DNA of 6,104 bases from DAOTTX01 sp034437515 (GCA_034437515.1 DAOTTX010000472.1:1-6104), one strand, 5' to 3'; shown: positions 1-6,104, counted from the first letter of the stretch. Notes: generated by a model not told the origin, from the letters alone. Numbers and translations: made by a program.

Positions 1-1
1 G

Positions 2-418
2 CAGCAGGTCAACGTTGCCATCAGCGAAGTGCAGATCGGCGACACCGTTTATGCCTATGATGAACTGACCGGCGAAGTCGAGGAACACACCGTCATCAAC
101 ACGTTCGTCCATGATGACGACCAGATCGTGTATCTGACCATCGACGGCGAGATCATCGAAACCACACCCTGGCATCCGTTCTACACGGACGAAGGTTGGG
201 AAGACGCGGGCGATCTCCAACCCGGTGACCAGATCCTCTCGCTGGACGGGGATTACGGCGTGGTGGAGAGTATTGTCATCGCGGACGAGACGCAGACCAT
301 GTACGATCTGGACGTGGAGACGGTGGACACGTTCGCGGTCGGGGATGGGGCATCGATGACCTCAACCAGCTACGCCAGTGGATCGCCGAGACGCATACGT
401 GCCGGAACTCACCTGTGA
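2..418 (+). CDS. C-terminal part of a Hint (intein-like) domain protein, 5' end outside window
   Basis: The frame is open from the left edge, so the GTG at 29 is an internal codon and not the true start. The visible 138 residues match the middle and end of a Hint domain of the kind found in large bacterial surface or polymorphic-toxin proteins. They include VQIGDTVYAYDE, then LTIDGEIIETTPWHPFYT, DLQPGDQILSLDGDYGVVE and MYDLDVETVDTFAVGDG. The TPWH (visible residues about 55-58) corresponds to the conserved TxxH of Hint block B. The catalytic N-terminal Cys/Ser would lie to the left of the window. Family members normally end this domain with a V-H-N signature shortly after VGDG. Here the frame instead reads ASMTSTSYASGSPRRIRAG and stops, a low-complexity Ser/Arg-rich tail that looks like out-of-frame translation. 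The domain assignment is firm. The role of the whole protein (toxin carrier, self-processing surface protein) cannot be told from this fragment. Confidence 0.75.
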   Translation, partial: QQVNVAISEVQIGDTVYAYDELTGEVEEHTVINTFVHDDDQIVYLTIDGEIIETTPWHPFYTDEGWEDAGDLQPGDQILSLDGDYGVVESIVIADETQTMYDLDVETVDTFAVGDGASMTSTSYASGSPRRIRAGTHL

Positions 419-518
419 GCAACGCGTGATCTACGGGGCGCGTCAATGCATGGATGGCACACCGCCGCCCATCCTGCCCACGTGCACGCCCTTCGTGACA
501 CAGGCACCGGGTGGGTGA
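352..518 (+). pseudogene. Possible frameshifted continuation of the Hint-domain gene
   Basis: After the Hint domain loses its expected ending, protein-like sequence appears in the two other forward frames. One frame reads DDLNQLRQWIAETHT, helix-like, from about 355, and runs to the TGA at 427-429. The third frame reads TCEQRVIYGARQCMDGTPPP from about 411, followed by a Cys/Pro-rich stretch up to the TGA at 516-518. Together they suggest that the original gene continued past 418 and now carries a small deletion near 350-357 and a second shift near 395-400. The Hint V-H-N end would have been lost in the first event. This reading rests on the look of the translations only. Sequencing error or chance open frames are real alternatives. 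Confidence 0.3.
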
Positions 519-519
519 T

Positions 520-678
520 ATGGTGTTGGATGTTGAAGCATTAGCCGACGCAAACGGGCACCCCGGCTATGAATCAGGTAAATTCCATCTCTTTATAGCG
601 CCTGTAGGACGGTTTACGCATGGTCTTATGGTTTTGGCGCGGAAATTTCATGTACACTATAATTCGTACAGATATTAA
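520..678 (+). CDS. Small hypothetical ORF, 52 codons
   Basis: An ATG at 520, just after the TGA at 516-518, opens a 52-codon frame ending at the TAA at 676-678. It begins MVLDVEALADANGHPGYESG and ends in a His/Tyr/Arg-rich stretch. A GTG at 511 in the same frame is an alternative start. I recognise no family. There is no convincing Shine-Dalgarno sequence, only a G-rich GGTGGG just before the start. It could be a further displaced piece of the upstream broken gene or a chance frame. Its 3' part overlaps the promoter candidate at 634-663. Confidence 0.2.
   Translation: MVLDVEALADANGHPGYESGKFHLFIAPVGRFTHGLMVLARKFHVHYNSYRY
634..663 (+). promoter_or_regulatory. Candidate sigma70-type promoter for the structured region
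   Basis: A perfect TATAAT lies at 658-663. An 18-bp spacer separates it from TTGGCG at 634-639, which matches TTGACA at 4 of 6 positions. The start of transcription would fall near 670, some 28 nt before the first strong hairpin. No protein gene follows on this strand, so if active the promoter would drive an untranslated RNA. The -10 match is strong and the -35 only fair. Confidence 0.4.
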
Positions 679-697
679 TATTTTTGAGATGTTTGTG

Positions 698-741
698 TGT
701 CTTACAGTGATTGCCCGCTACCGTCGATGCTATGTAAGACA
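698..741 (+). other. Hairpin 1 of candidate RNA
   Basis: TGTCTTACA at 698-706 is a perfect 9-bp inverted repeat with TGTAAGACA at 733-741, closing a 26-nt internal segment. It is the first strong stem after the promoter candidate. Confidence 0.5.
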
Positions 742-745
742 AAAT

Positions 746-800
746 AACGCATCCAACCGCCGGTCGTCAGACATTGGGGATTTTCGGCTGGTGGTGCGTT
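746..800 (+). other. Hairpin 2 of candidate RNA
   Basis: AACGCA (746-751) pairs with TGCGTT (795-800). Past a bulged T752, CCA pairs with TGG, 757 with 790, and 759-762 (GCCG) with 785-788. Two single mismatches (756/791 and 758/789) interrupt the 14 Watson-Crick pairs. A wobble 763-784 can extend it. The loop is about 20 nt. Confidence 0.5.
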
Positions 801-802
801 TG

Positions 803-884
803 GTCGGCGTGGTTCACCATGCCGACAGTCTGACCAGCACGCGGGTGCATGGTCAGCGGTGCGTCACATGAGCGTGGCGTACCG
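803..884 (+). other. Three adjoining hairpins (3, 4 and 5) of candidate RNA
   Basis: Hairpin 3 is 803-812/817-826 with a TTCA tetraloop and one G-U (809-820). Hairpin 4 is 830-840/845-856 with loop GCGG and a single bulged A849. Hairpin 5 is 857-867/874-884 with loop ATGAGC and two G-U pairs (861-880, 864-877). Hairpin 5 begins at the base right after hairpin 4 ends, so the two could stack coaxially. Nearly every base from 803 to 884 is in a stem or a short loop. Confidence 0.55.
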
Positions 885-899
885 GCCCCTCCGGCCAGA

Positions 900-925
900 G
901 GAGCGAGCTTGTTTTAGCTCGCTCC
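900..925 (+). other. Perfect 10-bp hairpin (7)
   Basis: GGAGCGAGCT at 900-909 pairs with AGCTCGCTCC at 916-925 around the loop TGTTTT. It resembles a terminator stem, but no T-run follows on either strand, so I read it as a structural arm of the candidate RNA and not as an intrinsic terminator. Confidence 0.55.
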
Positions 926-1014
926 GTATTCCGACCGGGCGCAGGGTGATGAGAGACACAAAATGTGTACTCTGTATGACACCTGCTATCCCGGTGACCT
1001 ACGGTCGGAATACG
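925..1014 (+). repeat. 13-bp inverted repeat closing a long nested arm (8-9)
   Basis: CGTATTCCGACCG (925-937) is the exact reverse complement of 1002-1014. Inside it nest 941-948/980-986 (7 bp with bulged G946) and 952-960/964-973 (9 bp with bulged A969 and an AAA loop). CCGGG at 935-939 can alternatively pair with CCCGG at 990-994, competing with the innermost pairs of the outer stem. The nesting favours an RNA arm over a simple DNA inverted repeat. Confidence 0.55.
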
Positions 1015-1038
1015 TCGGGGCTGCGGCTGGCGGCAGCA

Positions 1039-1058
1039 GGTTCGCTGCGAGGCGAACC
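1039..1058 (+). other. 7-bp hairpin (11) near the end of the structured region
   Basis: GGTTCGC (1039-1045) pairs with GCGAACC (1052-1058) around TGCGAG. A weaker stem, GCTGC 1020-1024 with GCAGC 1033-1037, precedes it. Beyond it, 1059-1161 holds only short 5-bp stems (1076-1080/1090-1094 and 1117-1121/1131-1135) and no gene, so the RNA may or may not extend there. Confidence 0.4.
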
Positions 1059-1161
1059 ATGATGCTATGTGGTCGGATTCGGCTGGTCGGAATCAAGTTG
1101 CAGGTCCGCGGTGATGGCACTGGACATGGTAGTGCAGTTAGCTCAGCAGAACACATAGACC

Positions 1162-4100
1162 TCACCTCCGGGGAATAAGCCGCAGTGTAATGATCTCAAA
1201 TGGGCTATACGCTAGCCGCACGCCTGCGCCATCGGGCAATATATCAACTTGCTGGCCGTTATATTCAATCAGATTAGTTCGCATCGCCTCGCTAATCGCA
1301 AATCCAGTGTACAAGGTGACCGTTCCACGCCGCTGTAGGCTGTCATACAGGCGCACGATGATCCCGTGTCCGTCCTCTGCCGCTTTGATCGTTTCAATGA
1401 TGATATTCTCGCAATCCGCATGCATTAGTGATGATGATATTCCAGGGTCAAGATCACCTGAGTTGGTCAATGCCAGCAGCGGATTATTGAGTGCGTACGC
1501 GGCGCGAATCGTCTGTGCGCCAACCGGATCGACATGAGGCAGCAAGCTATAGGTGAAAAGATGCTGTCCCTGATCCGCTGTTGGATCGGGTGAAGTCGGA
1601 GCACGGAGCAGACTGATGCGAATCACGTTATCACGAATATCGTGACCGTATTTGCAGTCATTGAGCAGCGATACGCCGTAATCCCCTTCGCTGAGATCGA
1701 CCCATTTCTGCGCGCAGGTTTCAAACCGCGCCCAATCCCAGGAGGTATTGCGATGTGTCGGGCGCTGGACATGCCCCCACTGAATCTCGTAGGTCGCGGT
1801 AGATGCAAGTATATCCACCGGGAAAGCCGCCTTGAGCAGCATGTGGCTTTCCTGCCAGTCGATGTCGGTAGTGATGTCCAACCGCGCTGAGTTATAAGTT
1901 AAGGTGAATGTCTGCATGTAATGGCTATGCATAATGCGGCGTTTGATCTGAAGGCTGGCACGCAGCGGCCCGCGCTCAATGATCGTGATCGACGCCGCCG
2001 ATTCCGCATACCATACCCGGTCATCGTAGTAGATGTCGATGTCCCAGGCATCCCACATCATCGGGCGATCCTCGAAAATTTGCATCTGATTGGCAACCGC
2101 GTCGTTTGGTAGTAGCTCCCTATCGTTGATCTTGTCGTAAATCCGGTTGATGTCGCCCTCGGCGTTGAGTTCAACGCGGATATAGGCATTTTCCAGGTGA
2201 TCTTTGCTGACAGACAGTGTGTCGCCCGCCGATGGCCCCTCGCCGGGAACGCGCCGCAGCGGTGTGATGCTGTAAGGTGGCAGCGTGCCAGGGTTGATCC
2301 AGGTGCCATCAGATGTCGTCTGAGTCGCCAGGGCTGCGCCATCGGGTGTTTGCAGATGTTCGTTTCCGGCGAGCTTTCCCGGCCAAAAGGCGAGATCATC
2401 ACGGTCAAAGCTGGCAGGGTTGACCAGCAGCACATCACCGCCCAGGTGTGTGCCAATCGTCGCCAGTGCCGCATCGCGTAATTTATACACGTTGTCTTGC
2501 ATGGTGTCGTACTGTGCCAGTGAATCCGTGTAAACCGGTGTGATGCTGCTACCGGGGATGATGTCATGGAACTGGTTCAGGCAAACGATCTGCCATGCCT
2601 GCCGAAAATCAGCCGTTGGATAGACGTAATCGTTATCCAGCAGAGATGCAGAAGCGGCCAGGAATTCGGCGTCGTGCAGCAGGAATTCACTCTGGCGATT
2701 GGCACGTTTATTGCGAGCCTGAGTGGTATACGTGCCGCGATGATATTCGAGGTAGAGTTCGCCGTTCCAGGTCGGCAGCGTGTCGCCAGCCTCGGCTTCC
2801 ATTTGTCGGAAGAAGTCAACCGCCCGGCCCGGTTGCAAGCGTGGCATAGCAGGGAAGTCGTGCAGATGACCGATATTTTCCAGCATTTCGCGGGTAGGGC
2901 CGCCGCCACCATCACCGTAACCGTAACTCATCATCAGCGTGTGCTGGTGTTCTTTTTGCTGGAAGTGATGCCACGTTCCCAACGTTTGATCGGGTGACGC
3001 ATCAGCATTATAGGTCGCGCCGTACTGTGAATCGACCTCACGGGTAGTGCTGAAATGGGTCAGCACGCGGGTGCCGTCCAAGCCCTGCCACCAAAAGCTA
3101 TCGTAGGGCATGGTGTTGTATTGATTCCAACCGATTTTAATGGTGAAAAAGTATTCCAGGCCAGCCTGCTTGATGAGCTGCGGTAGATTCCAGGCATAAC
3201 CGAATACATCCGGCAGCCACATGACCGGCGTATCGACGCCATCCCCGAACTGCTCACGGAAAAATTGACGTCCAAGTAAAAACTGCCGTGCCAGCGACTC
3301 CGCGCCACTGAGATTGCAATCCGCCTCGACCCACATGCCGCCGGTTGCCTCCCAGCGTCCATCAGCGATCCGTGCCCTGATGCGCTCGAACAGGTCGGGA
3401 TCATCGTGACGCACATAATCATAAAGTTGGGGCTGGCTCTGCGTGAACTGGAAATCAGGGAAGCGTTCCATCAAGTCCAACACGTTGGAGAACGTGCGCC
3501 GGGCTTTATGCCGCACTTGCCCAATCGTCCACAGCCATGCCACGTCGATATGGGCATGACCAACGGCAATAACATCGACATCCAGCGACGGCCCGGCCTG
3601 CTCGATCCCGTTGGTAAGCACCTCCAACGCACGCGGCAGGCTGGCGTAGAAATCGTCGCCGAGCGGTTCACGGGTATCCAGTGTCTTGAATGCCGCATCC
3701 AGCGCATTGAGCAGATGCCCGCGTGCAACGGTGTTCTTATCGAGTACCTCGGCAGTTTCGAGTGCGACTCGCGCCGCCGCGATAAACTCCCGGCAAACGG
3801 TATCAATCTGCGTGACGGCACATGCCCCCATAGCGACGGTTTTCGCCAATGCCGGTCCCGACCAGAGCGCGTTTGCCCAGTTCATCCCCGTCCAGCCATG
3901 CAGGGCAAGTGTGTGTGACTGTCCATCGCGCAGATGATCCGGCAGGATGATCTCTTGATGATGGCGATCACAGGCACTATAAGCCTTTCCATCAAGGTAA
4001 ATACGCGCTTCCGGATGGCTAAAATCGCCTTCATTACCCAGGGGCAAATGCAATGCAACCGGTACATCAGCAGACCAATTTACCGGGACGGTGAAGGTCG

Positions 4101-4320
4101 TGAGCAGGGTGAAGTTCATATCCGGCTCCACCCACAGATCACCGGCTTTGATGGTGGCGTCTTGTGTTGGGTCAGTGTTCAGCGCGGGCGGGTCTGACGG
4201 TGATGGGTGCTTAATCAGCCGAAAAGTGGGCAGTGAAACGCGCTGGCGGTATACGAAGGGCGCGATCATGCCCAGACGAGCGCGGATTTTCGGGATCGTC
4301 CAGCGAATGTCGTGTCTCAT
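1162..4320 (-). CDS. Alpha-mannosidase, glycoside hydrolase family 38, cytoplasmic
   Basis: This complete protein of 1052 residues has the usual length for bacterial GH38. It is expected to hydrolyse terminal alpha-mannose residues by a Zn-dependent retaining mechanism. An N-terminal beta-rich domain occupies about 1-245. The catalytic domain starts at VIAVGHAHIDVAWLW (about 250-264), where H257 and D259 are the presumed Zn ligands. D371 in MWLPDVFGY is the presumed nucleophile, and SYGYGDGGGGPTREML is at about 465-480. A helical middle domain covers about 515-615, with NQFHDIIPGSS (H585 the third presumed Zn ligand). The C-terminal beta-sandwich ends in the typical PFEIITLRL. No signal peptide or membrane segment is visible, so it should act in the cytoplasm. 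The ATG at 4320 has CAGGA 9 nt upstream. It follows two sugar permeases on the same strand with a 96-bp gap, implying that its substrate is an imported mannose-containing oligosaccharide. The exact linkage preference cannot be told. Confidence 0.95.
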   Translation of the reverse strand: MRHDIRWTIPKIRARLGMIAPFVYRQRVSLPTFRLIKHPSPSDPPALNTDPTQDATIKAGDLWVEPDMNFTLLTTFTVPVNWSADVPVALHLPLGNEGDFSHPEARIYLDGKAYSACDRHHQEIILPDHLRDGQSHTLALHGWTGMNWANALWSGPALAKTVAMGACAVTQIDTVCREFIAAARVALETAEVLDKNTVARGHLLNALDAAFKTLDTREPLGDDFYASLPRALEVLTNGIEQAGPSLDVDVIAVGHAHIDVAWLWTIGQVRHKARRTFSNVLDLMERFPDFQFTQSQPQLYDYVRHDDPDLFERIRARIADGRWEATGGMWVEADCNLSGAESLARQFLLGRQFFREQFGDGVDTPVMWLPDVFGYAWNLPQLIKQAGLEYFFTIKIGWNQYNTMPYDSFWWQGLDGTRVLTHFSTTREVDSQYGATYNADASPDQTLGTWHHFQQKEHQHTLMMSYGYGDGGGGPTREMLENIGHLHDFPAMPRLQPGRAVDFFRQMEAEAGDTLPTWNGELYLEYHRGTYTTQARNKRANRQSEFLLHDAEFLAASASLLDNDYVYPTADFRQAWQIVCLNQFHDIIPGSSITPVYTDSLAQYDTMQDNVYKLRDAALATIGTHLGGDVLLVNPASFDRDDLAFWPGKLAGNEHLQTPDGAALATQTTSDGTWINPGTLPPYSITPLRRVPGEGPSAGDTLSVSKDHLENAYIRVELNAEGDINRIYDKINDRELLPNDAVANQMQIFEDRPMMWDAWDIDIYYDDRVWYAESAASITIIERGPLRASLQIKRRIMHSHYMQTFTLTYNSARLDITTDIDWQESHMLLKAAFPVDILASTATYEIQWGHVQRPTHRNTSWDWARFETCAQKWVDLSEGDYGVSLLNDCKYGHDIRDNVIRISLLRAPTSPDPTADQGQHLFTYSLLPHVDPVGAQTIRAAYALNNPLLALTNSGDLDPGISSSLMHADCENIIIETIKAAEDGHGIIVRLYDSLQRRGTVTLYTGFAISEAMRTNLIEYNGQQVDILPDGAGVRLAYSPFEIITLRLIPRR

Positions 4321-4329
4321 GCTTTTAAA

Positions 4330-4334
4330 TCCTG
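4330..4334 (-). promoter_or_regulatory. Ribosome binding site of the alpha-mannosidase
   Basis: CAGGA on the minus strand ends 9 nt before the ATG at 4320 and supports that start over downstream methionines. The match is moderate, weaker than that of the permease upstream. Confidence 0.55.
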
Positions 4335-4350
4335 TATACTTGAATTTTAC

Positions 4351-4388
4351 AAATCAGCCCTCACCATCATAGCAGTGAAGACTGATTT
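4351..4388 (-). other. Intercistronic hairpin between permease and mannosidase genes
   Basis: In the minus-strand transcript, AAATCAG (4388-4382) pairs with CTGATTT (4357-4351), 7 bp. After a 3x3 internal loop, TCAC pairs with GTGA (4378-4375 with 4364-4361). It sits between the permease stop at 4417 and the mannosidase start at 4320. Only a short TTTG follows, so it is a weak terminator at best. It may act as partial attenuator or RNA stability element that sets mannosidase levels apart from the transporter. Function is inferred. Confidence 0.4.
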
Positions 4389-4416
4389 TATGGTTTGCCG
4401 ATCAAATATTGTCGAT

Positions 4417-5340
4417 TTAACCTTTAACGGCACCCGCCGTCAATCCACCAACGATATATTTCTGCAAGAAGAGATAGAGCAGCACAATTGGGATCGCTGC
4501 CAGCAACGACCCGGCTGCGAACACGCCCCACATATCGGAGAAACGCCCCTCAACGAAGCTGAACAGGCCGACCATCAGCGTCCAACTTTCACGGTCTGTA
4601 AGCAGGACACGCGCCAACAGGAACTCGTTAAACGTACCCGTGAAAGAGAGCAAGCCGACGACAGCCAACACCGGACGCACCAAAGGAAAGATGAGAATCC
4701 AGTAGATCTGGGCGTGCGTAGCACCGTCAACCATTGCCGATTCATCAATATCACGCGGGACAGTATCGAAAAAGCCCTTCATCAGCCAGATGTTGAGTGC
4801 CATTCCACCGCCAATGTAGATCATGATAAGACCGCCATAGGTGTTCAGCCCAAGCAGCGGCACATATTTGCCAAGCTGCAACAGCATCAGGTAGATTGCC
4901 ACCATCGCCAGCATATTTGGAAAAACCTGGATCAAGAAGATGCTCAAGAGCAGATTACGCCTAAAGCGAAAGCGAAAACGTGAGAACGAATAGGCACTCA
5001 GCGCGGCGATCATCACGATCAGTATAGAGGATGTGCCAGCGATAACGAGTGAATTTGTCAGCCAGCGCCAGAAGGGAATTTGCGGGTCATTTAAGAGCCG
5101 GTCATAGTTGGTGAACAGATCCGACATACTTTCCACATTTTCGGGGATGAGAGTCTGTGATGTCATGGAACCAGTCGGGTTAAATGATGCCGAAATCACC
5201 CATATGATGGGAAACAGTGCGAAAATCACCATTAATATGATGGCGACGAAACGTAACACATTTAATCCGATTATGTATGGATCGGTCTTCCGTGTGTTCT
5301 GATGTGCCGATTCAGATAGCTTTGATACGGTCTCAGACAT
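4417..5340 (-). CDS. Carbohydrate ABC transporter permease, MalG-type (CUT1)
   Basis: This 307-residue inner-membrane subunit belongs to a binding-protein-dependent sugar importer. Six hydrophobic segments are visible, at about 27-50, 97-119, 130-152, 165-186, 213-235 and 274-295. The EAA loop that docks to the ATPase is at about 200-220 (ESAMVDGATHAQIYW then IFPLVRP). The C-terminus GGLTAGAVKG is characteristic of MalG-like proteins. The N-terminal 20 residues are polar and poorly conserved. The start is firm: a perfect AGGAGGT lies 8 nt upstream of the ATG at 5340, inside the preceding gene. The gene overlaps the MalF-type permease by 8 nt, suggesting translational coupling and a heterodimeric pore. 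The specific sugar is not readable from the sequence. The downstream GH38 enzyme points to an alpha-mannoside. Confidence 0.93.
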   Translation of the reverse strand: MSETVSKLSESAHQNTRKTDPYIIGLNVLRFVAIILMVIFALFPIIWVISASFNPTGSMTSQTLIPENVESMSDLFTNYDRLLNDPQIPFWRWLTNSLVIAGTSSILIVMIAALSAYSFSRFRFRFRRNLLLSIFLIQVFPNMLAMVAIYLMLLQLGKYVPLLGLNTYGGLIMIYIGGGMALNIWLMKGFFDTVPRDIDESAMVDGATHAQIYWILIFPLVRPVLAVVGLLSFTGTFNEFLLARVLLTDRESWTLMVGLFSFVEGRFSDMWGVFAAGSLLAAIPIVLLYLFLQKYIVGGLTAGAVKG

Positions 5341-6104
5341 TTTCGCTGACCTCCTCCCAGGTGCGGGTCAGGCGGAATTGAACCAGTGTCAACATACCGA
5401 CGATCATGAAGATAATCACCGCGAGTGCCGAAGCTAAACCATAATCCCGTGTACCGCCGGCGGAAAATGCCATCCGGTACGTATATGAGATGAGATTGTC
5501 GGTATGGCCTACTGGTGGCGCAGATGTACCGGGGATGGGTGGCCCACCCTGGAACAATCCCTCCATGATGAAGTAATTGTTGAAGTTGAAGATGATTGAC
5601 GCGATGATCAGCGGACCAAGAGAAACTAACACCATCGGTAGCGTCATCTTCCAGAACTGAACCCAGCGATTAGCACCATCGACCTTGGCGGCTTCATAGA
5701 TTGACGAGGGTATCGACTGTAATGCACCGCTGGCAATCAGCATGAAGTAGGGCGCACCAAACCACAAGTTGACCAGCAGAATAGCAAATTTCGCCCAGTT
5801 CGGATCGGTTGAAAACGGTGGTGACCATCCAAAAACCGCGTTAAACATCTCTGGGATGACGCCAACATTGGCGTTAAGCATCCCTTTCCAGACAAGGACG
5901 CTTACCAAACCCGGAACAGCATAAGGGATGATGAGCAGGGTACGCACCAGACGCAGCCATAGTGCCTCACCATCCAGGATCAACGCCATACCGAGGCCCA
6001 GCGCAAATGCGGAGATAGACCCTAATAGCGCAAAGGAGATCGTCCATATGAATACACGCACCAGCGGCCCCTGTGAGAGCGTTGTATCAATGATTGACTC
6101 GAAG
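5333..6104 (-). CDS. Carbohydrate ABC transporter permease, MalF-type (CUT1), 5' end outside window
   Basis: This is the partner permease of the MalG-type protein. The frame stays open through the right edge: 14 residues (FESIIDTTLSQGPL) precede the GTG codon at 6061, so that GTG is internal and the true start lies outside. About 256 residues are visible. They include hydrophobic segments near VFIWTISFALLGSISAFALG, LLIIPYAVPGLVSVLVW, ILLVNLWFGAPYFMLIASG, GPLIIASIIFNFNNYFIM and LAVIIFMIVGMLTLVQF. The EAA loop IYEAAKVDGANRWVQFWKM followed by TLP is at about visible residues 135-156. The missing N-terminus would hold one or more further membrane segments. The stop TGA overlaps the next gene's start as ATGTCTGA. 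The stretch FNNYFIMEGLFQGGPP before a long periplasm-like loop and the ending TYRMAF...DYGLASA are MalF-like. Its position as first visible gene implies a solute-binding protein further upstream. Confidence 0.92.
   Translation of the reverse strand, partial: FESIIDTTLSQGPLVRVFIWTISFALLGSISAFALGLGMALILDGEALWLRLVRTLLIIPYAVPGLVSVLVWKGMLNANVGVIPEMFNAVFGWSPPFSTDPNWAKFAILLVNLWFGAPYFMLIASGALQSIPSSIYEAAKVDGANRWVQFWKMTLPMVLVSLGPLIIASIIFNFNNYFIMEGLFQGGPPIPGTSAPPVGHTDNLISYTYRMAFSAGGTRDYGLASALAVIIFMIVGMLTLVQFRLTRTWEEVSENV
5349..5355 (-). promoter_or_regulatory. Perfect Shine-Dalgarno of the MalG-type permease
   Basis: AGGAGGT on the minus strand lies 8 nt before the ATG at 5340 and within the last codons of the upstream permease gene. 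It fixes the start and suggests strong or coupled re-initiation after the 8-nt overlap. Confidence 0.75.

Larger units (their letters stand above)
670..1058 (+). ncRNA. Candidate structured non-coding RNA of unknown family
   Basis: Between the Hint-gene remnants and the convergent mannosidase gene, the + strand folds by eye into consecutive, almost abutting hairpins. These are 698-706/733-741 (9 bp), 746-762/785-800 (14 Watson-Crick pairs), 803-812/817-826 (10 pairs), 830-840/845-856 (11 bp), 857-867/874-884 (11 pairs), 900-909/916-925 (10 bp), a long branched arm 926-1013, and 1039-1045/1052-1058 (7 bp). Four G-U wobbles (763-784, 809-820, 861-880, 864-877) pair only if the + strand is transcribed. 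I saw no A-C mismatches, which would favour the minus strand. The promoter candidate at 634-663 points the same way. I looked for hallmarks of RNase P RNA, tmRNA, SRP RNA and group I introns and found none. The 5' end is inferred from the promoter. The 3' end is uncertain because no hairpin is followed by a T-run. Alternatives are a decayed mobile element or chance folding. Confidence 0.5.

Noticed and set aside
672..681. Palindrome ATATTAATAT as an operator
   Set aside because: It is short and AT-only, so it is likely by chance in this AT-rich stretch, though its position near the inferred transcription start is noted.
900..925. Intrinsic terminator
   Set aside because: The stem is perfect, but no T-run follows on the + strand and none follows on the minus strand.
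1039..1058. tRNA or tmRNA T-arm (GGTTCGC)
   Set aside because: The loop is 6 nt without the TTCGANT pattern, the stem has 7 bp, and no acceptor stem or CCA end surrounds it.
670..1140. RNase P RNA, tmRNA, SRP RNA or cobalamin riboswitch
   Set aside because: The conserved sequence blocks of these families that I know were not found. This was by eye and not by a covariance search.
620..1178. Three overlapping + strand ORFs of 67-83 codons (620-871, 859-1062, 963-1178)
   Set aside because: They overlap each other, have Cys/Arg-rich translations with no recognisable family and lack clear ribosome binding sites. The stem structure explains this region better.
2058..2997. Several 80-170 codon ORFs on both strands inside the mannosidase gene
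   Set aside because: All lie within the continuous GH38 coding sequence in other frames and show no family motifs.
4312..4983. A 223-codon + strand ORF
   Set aside because: It lies antisense to the clear MalG-type permease gene and has a Gln/His/Arg-rich composition typical of a shadow frame.

Overview
The window looks like a bacterial chromosome or metagenomic contig of moderate GC. The protein styles suggest a Chloroflexota (Anaerolineae-like) organism: a Hint-domain protein tail, a large GH38 alpha-mannosidase and CUT1-type sugar permeases. That placement is inference from family resemblance, since no taxonomic marker is present.

Layout. Positions 2-418 (+) hold the 3' end of a protein with a Hint (intein-like) domain. 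It loses the normal Hint ending, and coding-looking sequence continues in other frames to about 518, so the gene may be broken. A 52-codon ORF of unknown reality follows (520-678). Positions about 670-1058 (+) lack a convincing protein gene but fold by eye into a nearly unbroken series of hairpins. A TATAAT-containing promoter candidate lies just upstream. This is the most interesting part of the window: a candidate structured non-coding RNA that I cannot assign to a known family. Positions 1059-1161 show only weak hairpins.

The rest (1162-6104) is one minus-strand operon read from the right edge. A MalF-type permease (5' end cut by the window edge) overlaps a MalG-type permease by 8 nt. After a 96-bp gap with an intercistronic hairpin comes a complete cytoplasmic GH38 alpha-mannosidase. 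The likely joint role is import of an alpha-mannose-containing oligosaccharide followed by cleavage in the cytoplasm. The solute-binding protein, the operon promoter and probably the ATPase lie outside the window. The candidate RNA and the operon are convergent.
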